Notes under the pieces: model-generated
Databases searched by the model: none
Seen by the model: only the letters and a program-made list of their open reading frames with translations
Told to the model about the DNA's origin: nothing
Part shown: positions 52,190 through 62,730 of the stretch, piece by piece
Position numbering within the stretch: position 1 is the stretch's first letter
How the letters are laid out: every line of letters begins with the position of its first letter
Source of the DNA: Blastocladiella emersonii ATCC 22665
Taxonomy: Eukaryota > Blastocladiomycota > Blastocladiomycetes > Blastocladiales > Blastocladiaceae
Reading direction: 5' to 3'
Assembly (NCBI GenBank): GCA_025594325.1
Contig: JANHCV010000004.1
Span: forward strand, 558,001-622,000
Length of the DNA: 64,000 nt
Position numbers and translations under genes: made by a program

Positions 52190-54560
52190 TCACCACAGCG
52201 TGCACCGCGGGTGTGTCGCGGTGCGCGGGCACGCCAGGCGGGTGTGGAACTCGGGCGAGTTCTGCAGCGACCCGTTGATGCGCCACTTGCTGGGCGCGTG
52301 GACGGCCTTGAGCAGGCTGGCCTTCTCGGCGGCCGCGTCAAAGTGCACGCACCACACGGTCGCCAGGTACGTGAAGAAGACCTGGCCCGGGTCGAGCGGC
52401 GACCCGGGCTCGCGCGGGTCCTCGACGGGGATCGTCGGCAGGTAGTCCTTGCTGCTCGCCAGCGACGTGACCAGGCGCACCGCGATGTTGTCGGCAATGT
52501 TCTCGGCCCTACAACCTCGAGAAGTGAGTGGTGGCCAAGGCGGGATGGGGTTGGTGGAGAGCGCACTTGGTCAGCTTCGGGTTCATCGGCAGGCCGTGGA
52601 CCGTGTACTGCGCGTACTGGTCCTCGTAGCACTTGCTGCGCTTCGAGAAGGTGGCGCAGTCGGCGGGCTCCCACCAGTCCTTGAGGTTGCCGTTCCAGTC
52701 GTAGTGGCGGCCGCGCGAGTCGAGCGCGTGCGTCTACGTGATCGTCGATGGCCATGGTCAGTCGATGGCTATGAACACGCGGCCCATGCAAACGTACGAA
52801 TTCGTGGGCAATGATCATGCCGATCCCCGCGAGCTTGATCGGGAACGGGTAGTCGACGTGGTAGACGGGCGGGTGCAGAATGCCGAACGGGATCGAAATG
52901 CGGTTGTTGGACTGCGAGTAGAAGGCGTTGACGATCATGGGCGATTGCCTACATCCCGCCCATCCGCGTCAGTTCCCGCCACCAACCTCTCGTCGGAAAG
53001 AAAACGTACGTGAACTGGCGGTCGTTGGGCCGGCCGAGCTTGCGGTCGAGCTTTCCGAGATTAAGCTTGCGGAACTGCCAGAGCGTCTCCTCCCAGGTCG
53101 GCTGGACCTCGTACCCGCGGTAGTACCGCATGACCTTGGCCTCGCTCAAGATCCACGCCTCGGCGCCGATCATGTGGCGGACGCTCCGCATCTTGCGCGT
53201 GGTGCGGGCGATCATGGTGCGCGACATCCACTTGTTCCGCGCGAGCAGGCGCAGGTACGCGTTCTGGATGCGCAGGACGAGCAGGCGCACGTCGCGCTGG
53301 ACGCGGCGCATCTCGGCGACCGTCGGGTAGTGGTCGCGCAGCTGGACGTGCGCGGCGAGGTACGGGACCAGGTTGTTGATGCTGGTCATGCAGTAGTCGT
53401 CGCGCGGCGGCCGCCGGATGTGTAGGGCCGCGTCGCGGAACGTGTGCACGGGGGAGTACTCGAACGCCGGCAGGATCGCCTGCAGCTGCGCGGTCAAAAA
53501 GTAGGCGCGCAGGACGCGCGTCGGCGTCGCGCGCAGCAGCGCGGGCAGCGCGCGGAAGTATGGCGGCGCGTTGAGGATCACCGGGTACTTGTTCGGGAAC
53601 GGGAACAGCGCCGACCGGCCGTGGTACCGCGCGGGCAGGTCCGGGTTGCGCAGCGTGATCGGGTCGAGGCTGATGCGCGCGAGCGCCTCCTCGAAGGCCA
53701 CGATCTCCTCGGCGATCGCGCCGTCGATCTCAAAGTCGGCAATGAGCGACCGCAGGAGCGCCAGCAGGTGCGCGCGCTGCTCGGCGACCGCATACGACTT
53801 CTTGTTGGCGAGCGACAGCCCGCCCTGGACGATCCACCGGACCATCTCGGACGACTTCTGGTTGTTGGCGTCGACGGTCGTCGCGTACAGGAAGTGCGCG
53901 CCGAGGAACGTGCTCTCGCGGACGGCCTGCGCGAGCCCGCGCGGCGTGTCGAGGCGCAGCCGCTTCCACCGCGCAACGTGCGACCACAGGAACGGCGACC
54001 GCGGGCTCGGGTGCGCGCCCGACCGGCACTGCCGGTACATGTCGTGCACGAGCGCGAGCGACGGCGACGGCGCGTCCCCCGCGCGGAACGACTCGCGCGG
54101 CGACTGTAGCAGCGACAGGAACGCGTCGCGGTGCATGTCGCGCATCCACGCCAGCACGCCGAACCGGGTCACTACATGCGGTCGCTCGTTAGCGCACGCG
54201 CGGGAAGGCATACAGCGAGGGCGAGCGCGTACGGTGGTCGGGCTTCTTGACCAGCTCGCGCCACCCGCGGCACACGGACTCGTGGAAGTCGCCGCAGACG
54301 GTGGGCCGGTGCGCCGACACGTTGGACGCGGCGAGGATCTTGGACACGAGCTCGCCGGCCTCGAGGCTGCCGCGGTTCGCGCGCAGCAGCTGCGGGTCGG
54401 CGCGCGCCATGGCCACGAGCGACTTGCGCGGCGTCCACAGCGAGTCGGTGCTGCTGCTGCCATGCGCGGTGACGACGAGGGCCAGGAGCAGCAGGAGGAG
54501 CGCGAGGCCGGCGGCGGCAGCGCGGGCGCGGAGGGGCCGGCAGCGCGGCGGTGGCGCCAT
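52190..54560 (-). CDS. M13 (neprilysin-type) zinc metallopeptidase
   Basis: Five exons (54560-54233, 54171-53010, 52948-52798, 52733-52567, 52508-52190) give 708 residues, normal for the family. The N-terminus is a type II signal anchor (GLALLLLLLALVVTAHG). The catalytic domain has VNAFYSQSNN, FGILHPPVYHVDYP, the zinc motif HEFTH at 545-549 and AENIADN with Glu605 as third zinc ligand, ending in CTLW near the conserved C-terminal Trp. The intron at 52797-52734 falls between HEF and TH, splitting the active-site motif. Conserved NAFY and Cys pairs (CGDFHESVCRGW) place the active site outside the cell or in a secretory lumen, cleaving small peptides. M13 enzymes are rare in fungi but common in bacteria and animals. 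Introns with the local consensus argue against recent bacterial transfer. Confidence 0.85.
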
Positions 54561-54816
54561 TACGGAAGTCGGGTCCGGGTTCGAGGAGCGGGACTGAGTG
54601 CGCCCCCGGAGTGTTGCATGGACCGAGGGGGAGGGAGGGTGGGGCGAAAAGCGAGGAGCGGCGAGGCGAGGGCGGCGGATCGGCGCGGTGGGAAACGGGG
54701 GAACGCGTCTCGCATCTGACGCGTCTCTCACCGCGCGCCCCACGTGCGGGTGAACATCGCGCAAATTCATTCAAGTGAAATCTATAATATCGTGTACAAA
54801 AATACCCTCCAACCCC

Positions 54817-57800
54817 TCAAGCCATGTGGAACACGTACAGCGACGGGAGCACGCCCTTGAGGAACGCGTCGCGGATCTTGCTGCGCTGCTTCTCGAGCAG
54901 CCGCGACTTGGCGAGCATGCCGTGCTCAAGGAAAACGATCGTGTCAACGACCAGCGCGTGGTGCGCGTACACGGTGAGGCAGATCACGGGGATCGCACTG
55001 AGCACCGCGCGCGACGCCATGGCCAGCGTGTCGACCTCGACCACCACCACGAGCGCGGGGTCGCCGCCCTGCTTCGCGGGAGGCACCACGAACGCCGCCG
55101 CCGACTCGGCGCCCAGCAGCGGGTGTGCCGCCTCGACCGTCGCCTCGATGTCCGCCGCAAAGTACAGCTGCGCGCCCACGCGGAACGTGTCGGCGACGCG
55201 GCCCAAAGGGTACACGGCGCCGCGGTGCAGGAACCCGTACTCGCCCGTGCGGTAGAACGGCGCCGCGTACCCCGGCAGCATCGCCAGGACATGCGTATGC
55301 TCGCCCGTCGTCGACAACCCGGACAGGTTCGGGTTCACGATCCCCTCGACGTTCATGGGCCCGTGCACCCACAGCTCGCCGAGCTGGTTGCCCGCGACGG
55401 GGCGGCCCGCGACCGGGTCGACGACGACCACCGTCGTGCCCGGCAGCGGGTACCCCGCGGGCACCACCGACACGTGCTGCCCGAGCACCGGCTTGCCGCT
55501 CGCCAGCTTCTTGGAGCGGACCACCTCGATGAACCCGGACCGCAGCGCTGGCAGGGACAGCGTCACGGGGCTCGGCGCCTCCTTGGCCGCGGCGACCGCC
55601 GCGCCCTCGTCCGCCGCGGCCGCGTGCTTGGACGACCCGTTCGTCCCCGTGATCATGGCGTTCCCCGGCCGGCCGAGCGTGGGCGTGAGCGCGGGCACGC
55701 GGACGGGCCACGCGGACATGCGCTCCTGGGCGACGACGAGGTGGCGCGCGGACGCGAGGTGCTGGGCCACCGCCTCAGGCGCGAGCCCGGCCTGGTCCAT
55801 GGCGTACTCGAGCATCGGCCACGTCAAGAACGTGTCGCGGACGCCGTGGAGCGCGATCACGTCGAACAGCAGGCGCGGGTGCTCGGAGAAGAGCTGCGGG
55901 GCGAGGAGCAGCGTCGGCGCGCCCGTGAACACGCCGCACGCGACCGTGAACAGGAACCCGAGCCCGTTGTAGGTGCGGACGCTGGCGAGCAGCGGCGCGC
56001 TGCCCGACAGCCGCAGGTGGTGCGCGACGAGCTGGCAGTGCTCGAGCAGCCGCGCGTGCGACACCTTGACGACGGTCCGGTGCATGTCCGGGTCAAAGTG
56101 CGCGTGCAGGATCGCGGGCACGTCGCGGTTCGTGATGTACACGTCGTCGAGCCGCAGGCCGTCGGCGCCCAGCACTTTGGTCGATTTCGGGATCTTGCTC
56201 GTGTTGTGCAGCGACGGCAGGCCGTAGGCCGCGGCGGCCGCGTCGTCGCCCCCCGGGTGCGCGAGCTGCTGCTGCGCGCGCTTGACGGCGGCCTGGAACG
56301 GCTTGCTGCGCAGCATGTCCTCGGCGGGCCCGTTGCACAGGATCGCCTGGGTGTTGAAGTCGGCGCACAGCGACAGCAGCGCCGGCACGTCCTCCTGCAG
56401 CCGGTACGCGTCCGGGATCGGGACCGGGATCGCCACGATCCCCGAGTAGATGCACGCGTGGCACGCCACCACGTAGTCGAGCGAGTGCGAGTACATGAGC
56501 ACGACGTGGTCGCCCGCGCGCACGCCCTTCTTCGACAGGATCGACGCCAGCGCCGACACCTTGTTGGCGAGCTTGCGCCACGAGTACGTCTTGGCCTCCC
56601 CACCCGCCGCGTCCACGACCACGTACGCGTCCTTGTCGCCCGTCTTGTCGGCGCGGAACAGCAGCATGTCCGACAGACTGCGGTACTTGAGCTCCGGCAT
56701 CCCGTGCGCGCGCGGCGTCGTCAGCACGTGCGCGTCGGCCACGGGCTGGTACACGGTCGCCGCCGTTTCCGGGGAGGCCGGCGCCGGCAGCGCGTGCGTG
56801 TGCACCGACACCCACGCGGGCGCGAGGTGCGGGATCGCCTTGAGCAGGAGCGCGGGGACGAGCCGCGCGTCGGGCCGCGTGCGCGGCAGCGCGCCGGGCG
56901 GGTAGCACAGCACCGTGAAGCACCGCAGGTGGTGGATCTCCTGCGCGAGCGTGAGCGCGGACGTCGCGACCGACGACAGCTCCTGCTCGGGGCGCGCCGT
57001 CTCGAGAACGAGAACGGGGAGGCACAGGCCGGCGTCGTTGGGCGCCGCGAGCACCGCGCACGCGTCGATGCCCTTGATCAGCGCCTGCACCGACCCGGCC
57101 ACGTCCATTGGGTAGTGCGCGAGCCCCGTGGTCGGGTCCTCGACCACGTCGGCCACGCGGCCCAGGACTACCAGCACGTTGCCGTCGACGAGGCACCCGA
57201 GGTACCCCGTGCGCACGAACGTGTTGGCCGACTGGCTCATGGTCTCGTCGTCGTTGATGATCAGCGGGCGCTGGTGGAACGTGTTCTGCGTGGCGCTCGG
57301 CGCGCTCAGGAAGCTCGACCCGGCGGCGACGGCCGCCGTTGCCACGTAGATCTCGCCCGGCGTGTTGGGCGGCATGAGGACGCGCGGGGCGGTGCGCGAC
57401 ACGATGGCGATGGACGCGGTCGGGCACGGCAACCCCGAACTGCACACGGGGATGGCGCCGGGCGGGCACCCGACGGCGCCCGGCTTGCCCTCGATCAGCA
57501 CGACGCGGCCCTGGTGCAGGCTGGCGCGGTCCATGAGCATCTCGGCGACCTCGGACTCCTCAATGACGGCCGAGTCGGCGAGGCAGTCGCGGAACGCGAG
57601 CACCAGGCCGCCGAGCTCGGGCAGCGCGGCGGTCGGCGAGAACACGGTGCGCGCCTGGTGCGGCGTGAGGTGCGGGCCGATCTTGGCGCGCGCCGCCAGC
57701 AGCGTCGCGGGCCGCAGCACGGGCTCGTCGATCAGGACCAGCCGCAGGCGCGCAAGCTCGCTCGGGTTCGGCGGGCCCGCGGCCGCGGTGCCCTGGATGC

Positions 57801-59492
57801 TCAGCCGCGCGATGCACGACGCGGTGAGCGACGTCAGCGACACCTGGTACCGCGCGAGCAGGTTGAGCCACAGGGCGCCGACCTCCATGAGCACGGGGCC
57901 GGGCGCGACGATCGTGGTGAACCCCGAGTAAACGCTGGCGAGCAGCAGGTGCAGGCCGAGCCCGGCGCGCGCCTCGAGGTGCGTGAACGCGATATCGGCG
58001 GGGCCCAGCACGCCGCCGAGCTTGAGCGCGTACTGCTGCGCGAGCAGGCCCGCGTGGCCGACGGCGAGCCCGCGCAGCTCGCCCGCGGCCGACCACGCAA
58101 ACTCGACGTACGCGGTGTCCCCCGCGGGCTCGCTCGTGCACAGCGGGCCTGGGGTTGTGCCGGCAGGGATCGACGCGGGCAGCGCAAACGTATCCCACCA
58201 CGCGCCCGCGGGCGCCGGCGGCCACGCAATCCCGCGCGCGCCCGCCTCGGCCGACAGCAAGCGCATCGTGGCGTCCGTCGACAGGACGAGCGGGCACGCC
58301 GCGGTGCGCAGGATGAACTCGATCTCGAGCACGTCGTCGTCCCCCAGCGCGCCGGCGGGGACCGCCACGGGGACCGCCACGCGGCCGGCGAGCCACACGG
58401 CGACCATGCCGACGACCAGCTCGATGATCTCGGGGCGGCGGTACACGAGCGCGACGTGCGGCGCGGCGTCGGCCGAGGGCAGGGCCGGCGAGGACAGGAT
58501 CAGCGCGGCCTCGTGCTCGGCCTTTTGCTGCAGCTGCGCCCACGAAATGTTGCCGACCTCGGCGCCAGCGGCATCGAGCACCCGGTACGCTACGCCGTTC
58601 GGGGTCGCGGCGGCGCGCGCGGCGACGAGCGCGGCGAGCGTGCGGACCGACGGAAGGGAGACCTGCGTTGTCTCGTCGGCGAGCGGCGCCGTCGGCTCGC
58701 GGGCGACTGTCGGCGGCTGCTGCTGCCCGACGAGCGGGCGGAGCGCCGTCGAGAAGGACACGTCGGACGGCGGCGGCGGGGTGGCTGTGTTTGGGACGGG
58801 GTGTGAGACGTGGTTGCATCGACTTCAGGGTTACGACAGTGCGTACCATCAGTGAGCGACTCCTGGTCAAACAGCGAGCGGCGCTTGACGGGCGCGTTCG
58901 GTTCGGCGGGCGCCTGGAGCAGCTCGAGCGACTGGCGGACGGCCGTGGGCGGCGACGTCGGGACGGGCGGGGCGCCAGCGGCATCCGCGGGGGGAGCGCC
59001 CGAGTTGGACCCGTCGTAGTCGACGACCCAGGTACGGCGCCGGCCGGCCTTGGCGCTGACGACCTCGGCCTGGTGGTGGTGCTGGGCCGCGTCATCGGGG
59101 TTGAGATCGCCGCCCGTGACGGCATCCGAGTCGGTGGGCGAGGCGGTGACGGCGTTGGCGAGCCCCGACGGCGCGGGCGCGGCCCCCGCGGAACGCGCGG
59201 CGGCAGCACGGGCACCGAGACTATCCCCGCGCGCACGGTGGGCGGCAGGCGGGATGTGCTGCAGCACGGCGCGGCGCTCGCTCAGGTACACGTCGCGGCG
59301 CAGCGGGGCCGGGTCGGCGTCGAGGACCAGCAGGTCGAGGCGGATCAGGTCGTCCTGCGTCGCGATGGGAAGGTCGCTGAACCGTTTTCCTGGCGGCAGC
59401 GGGAGCGCCTCGCTGGCGGGAGTCAGCCCGGGCGGCGCGGAGGAAGGCACAGGCGCGCGCGACGGCGAGTCGGCGCCCGAGGTCGATGACAT
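54817..59492 (-). CDS. DIP2/Cps1-like double AMP-binding protein
   Basis: Two exons (59492-58847, 58784-54817) give 1537 residues. The N-terminal exon is disordered and Ala/Pro-rich, with a helical SDLPIATQDDLIRLDLLVLD. Two tandem acyl-adenylate-forming domains follow, about 240-800 and 880-1530. Landmarks are RAAATPNGVAYRVLD and YVEFAWSAAGELRG in the first. The second has DKTGDKDAYVVVD, WRKLANKVSALASILSKKGV, DHVVLMYSHSLDYV and FYRTGEYGFLHRGAVYPLGR, and ends FLKGVLPSLYVFHMA. This is the layout of animal DIP2 and fungal Cps1/Mug62 proteins. The core Ser/Thr/Gly P-loop and the catalytic Lys motifs look degenerate in domain 1. DIP2 family members act in diacylglycerol homeostasis. The opposite strand has a 1343-codon open frame, rejected as a codon-bias shadow. 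Confidence 0.85.
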
Positions 59493-60802
59493 GGGTGGTG
59501 GCGTCGGAAGGGTGGGTGGGCTACGGGTCGGTGCTGTGCGGCAGCAGTTGCATGGGGACGGAGCGCGCTCCTTGCTGGCACTCTTTCAAGAGAGAGGAGG
59601 GGGAAGAGAGAGAGAGTGGGGTTGTGGGCGGCGGCGAGGCGGCATCGGCGGTGGCGACCCGACCAAGGCGGCGAGGCGGCGGCCTGGGTGGCGCTCGCAA
59701 GGCGCCTGACCGAGCCCCCCGCCTCCCTCGTCCCACTTCCGCTCTCCCCCGCGAGATGATTCATCTGGGTCCTCCGGCAGTGGGCCCGACTGCTCGAACT
59801 TGGTTGAAGGAGAGTGTTGCCACCCGAGGTGCCACCCCCGCATCCTCGTTGGCGGCCGACCGCCGCGAGGACTGACGCAAGCTTGAGGGCCTCGACCGCT
59901 GTCGCGCGCGACCCGTCAAGCTCAGGGCAAGCTGATTGTCTCGCGCGACGGCGCGACGGCGCGACGGCGCGACGGCTGGTATCTCACGTATCTGTGGTCC
60001 TGCACCCGATCCTCGCTGCGCCTCTAGTCTCGAGCGGTGTGCCCATCTTCAGGGCACACAGTCGTCCGTCGCACAAGCCGCAGGGCGGCGTGATGAACCT
60101 GATGCAGTCCATGCGCGCTCTGACCACTACATCGAGTGGTTAAGCCGCTGGCGATGGCTCAACTGATGGCAGGCCCGATCCTCACAACAGCTGGGCGGCG
60201 AGCGGGTTGTCCTCGAGCAGTGCTTTGATCGGTGAGCGGGCGTGCTCAAGAGCTTGCGCGCCCTCAGTAACAGAGACACAGGTGGTGGCAGCCGGCTGCA
60301 ACGAGACTGCAAAGGGTCAACCACGCTGTCGTCGTTGGCGGGCGACAGCCTCACCGATGATCGCCGGCCGTGCCCACTCGAGCCAAACCAGCTGGTGATA
60401 CGATGCTTGCCGTGTGAATCAGTGCGCAGATTCGAAAGGCCATTCCACCCTATATCCAACGCGAGGGACGGGTCCGCACTAGGAAATGTCGCAAGCGCCA
60501 CACACGCGGGTGTGGCGCAACGCGTCGTGGTTGCGCAGCCGCGTCGGCGACCGGGCTGCACGCGAGGAATCAAGGTGCAACCGTTCGACGAAACGATCAG
60601 AATCAAGCTTTGCTTGCGTGCCTTCCTCTTAGAATCAGTCGCGAGCACCGTCGGCCGATTGGTGGCACGGTCGCGCGGTGACACTGATCGGACCTCGCTG
60701 GACCCCCTCAGCGAGCCGCTGCCACCATAGCACTAAGCCCGTTGATGGAGCATGGTGAACAGACCAAATGTAACGATAAACTCGATGCGACTAAACCAAA
60801 TC
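59493..60802. other. Intergenic region with no recognised gene
   Basis: The first 300 bp is promoter-like for the DIP2-like gene (GAGAGAG run at about 59585-59617). Weak coding character on the plus strand at about 60470-60700 (VAQPRRRPGCTRGIKVQPFD) is not supported by a start or a known domain. Four tandem CGACGG/CGACGGCG words occur at about 59945-59970. Confidence 0.4.
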
Positions 60803-61576
60803 TCAGCCCTCGTCCTCGTTCACAACCTCAATCGCCGGTCCATTGGGACCGCAAGCCCAGGTGCCAACGCGCTCGAAGTCAAAGGCCACCGATTGCGAAC
60901 CGCGGTCCGCCTTTGAGGCAAGACGTCCGAATACGTGACGGCCGGACGGTGAACGCAAGTTTCGTGAGTGCGACCCAGGCGCCGTTGACGCTGCCAAAGT
61001 CTTGGAAGGAAGTGGACCAACACGGCACTCACTTATGGCTACTCGGAACAGGTGCTTGGATCGAGCAAGACTTTTGAGGGAAGCTGGGCCCAGCGTGACC
61101 CAGGTATCGCCACCAATCAATGAACGCAGCGTGGTAGCCGAGTCGTAGCTATCGATTGTGAGGGAACGAAGACTGGTCGCGCGGCGAAACAGGCTGTGCA
61201 GGGCAGGCACGTCAGAAAGGCGCGCGAAATCTCGAGGTACGCCGGGAACTGAAGCTATATCAAGTACTTGTACGAGTGCAGCGTTCAGAGGAAACCCGAT
61301 CGAGCCAGGCGGCCCGTTGACGTAAAGCCCGCTGGATGAGAGTGTGAACTTGTCGGTGGATAACACACGCTCGTCGGTTATGGCGAACTTCTTCAGTCGG
61401 ATGCGCTCAGTGAACTCGACCATGGCAACTTCGAACAGCTCGCAATTGACGCGGGCGAGTGCATCGACTGAAGCGAAGTCCGTGGGGTCCATCTCAGGGA
61501 AACCAACACGCTGAACAATGGTGCGCAAGACCTTTGCGGGCAGGTTGCATGGATTTTTTGCATTGGATTCATCCAT
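60803..61576 (-). CDS. F-box-like protein of an expanded family, uncertain
   Basis: 257 residues from ATG at 61576. The start NPCNLPAKVLRTIVQRVGF resembles an F-box opening. Later text (FARLSDVPALHSLFRRATSLRSLTIDSY) has the Leu spacing of degenerate LRRs in F-box/LRR proteins. No intron is seen. Codon use is clearly less GC3-rich than in the conserved genes, as in the remnants at 3.5-5.2 kb. That suggests a young or lineage-specific repeat family. The frame upstream of 61576 is open to 61903 but low in coding character. Complete or truncated status is unclear; the last 60 residues are Ser/Gly/Arg-rich. Confidence 0.45.
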   Translation of the reverse strand: MDESNAKNPCNLPAKVLRTIVQRVGFPEMDPTDFASVDALARVNCELFEVAMVEFTERIRLKKFAITDERVLSTDKFTLSSSGLYVNGPPGSIGFPLNAALVQVLDIASVPGVPRDFARLSDVPALHSLFRRATSLRSLTIDSYDSATTLRSLIGGDTWVTLGPASLKSLARSKHLFRVAISECRVGPLPSKTLAASTAPGSHSRNLRSPSGRHVFGRLASKADRGSQSVAFDFERVGTWACGPNGPAIEVVNEDEG

Positions 61577-61933
61577 GGTGGCGATGAGTGTGAGGGAGGG
61601 ATCACCGAGCGGCCAAGCTTCGAAACGAGAGAAGCGAAAGCGTGGGAGCGGCGCCATCACGTGCAGATGAGCATCGCTAGCGCGCCGGGGCAGCCTGTCA
61701 ACCGACGCGTGTGGCAACCAGCCACCTGGTCGCATGTGACCGACCGCGCACCTGTTCCTGAGCCGCCTGCTGCCCGCGGCGGCGCTCCCTGCATTCGCAT
61801 CCACTCTCCCCTCACCCCGCCTTGGGTTCGGGGCCGGAGGCAGGAATACACATTCCTGACTAGCTCGTGTCCCCCTCCTCGCCACGCCATACACAGCCCT
61901 CACGCGCCTATTACCCTGGCGCCGGGCACTTCG

Positions 61934-62634
61934 CTAACCTAGCCAACTGCGCTGTCCCGAAGGCAACTTCAAAGTCGTGAGCTGTGACAAGATGTGCTCA
62001 GGTCCATCAATTCCAACGGTGGAAGACCAAGCATTGAGCTCCTTGAGTCTCGCCATACTATCGGGGATTACGAGGCACGGCGCCTTGTCGTGCACCGCGC
62101 GCGCTAGGCTGTCCCAAAGCCAAATTGGCCAAACGAGTTGAAGAACCGGCCACGGACTTAAAAAGTAACCTGCTGACGCTAAGCGTGTGCAAATTGGGCA
62201 AAGCTGACTGCGAATTGTCGCAAGTTGGCATCGATGTCGAGAGCGGCGGGAAGATAGGCGTAAGCGTGTCGCACGGCTTCCGCAGCCACGAGGGACGCGT
62301 CGTTCACACCAGCCCGGCCCACGTGGTGCGGCCTTCGATTTCGCCGCACCGGCCATCGACGAAGCGCGTGGCGCCGCCGCTCGCCGTCCCTGGCGCACCC
62401 TCCCCCTCCTGCTCGCCTCAGGACGCTCATGAGAGACTTGATGCATTTGCCACCGTGCGCCCGATTCTCGCTCCTGCCACCGTGAGCGACGACGCGCTCA
62501 CTGTTGCAGCGAGTCGCGGTGCAAGGGCCGGCCCAACAGCACACACGCCAAGTCTCGCGAGACGAGGCACCGCATTTATCGCCAATGCGGTGCACAGCGA
62601 CCCACCCGCTGCGTCTCTCTTCTCTGCTCCGCAC
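61934..62634 (-). pseudogene. Broken fragment related to the neighbouring F-box-like gene
   Basis: Protein-like segments in two frames: about 62340-62180 (ALDIDANLRQFAVSFAQFAHA) and about 62150-61934 (DSLARAVHDKAPCLVIPDSM, then GPEHILSQLTTLKLPSG). Style and codon use match the gene at 60803, and the join is frame-shifted. It may be a second, decayed family copy or the far exon of one longer gene. Confidence 0.3.
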
Positions 62635-62730
62635 CCACCATAAAGGGACCGGCGACCGCCTTCCCTCTGCGGGCTAGGCTTGTCCCTCGTGCTCCTTCCT
62701 GCAAGCGACCTGCTGCAGTCGACGCGCGCC

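Noticed and set aside
54775-58806. 1343-codon plus-strand open frame opposite the DIP2-like gene
   Set aside because: Its translation is Arg/His/Asp-rich with no domain. It is the antisense shadow expected from strong G/C third-position bias of the real minus-strand gene.
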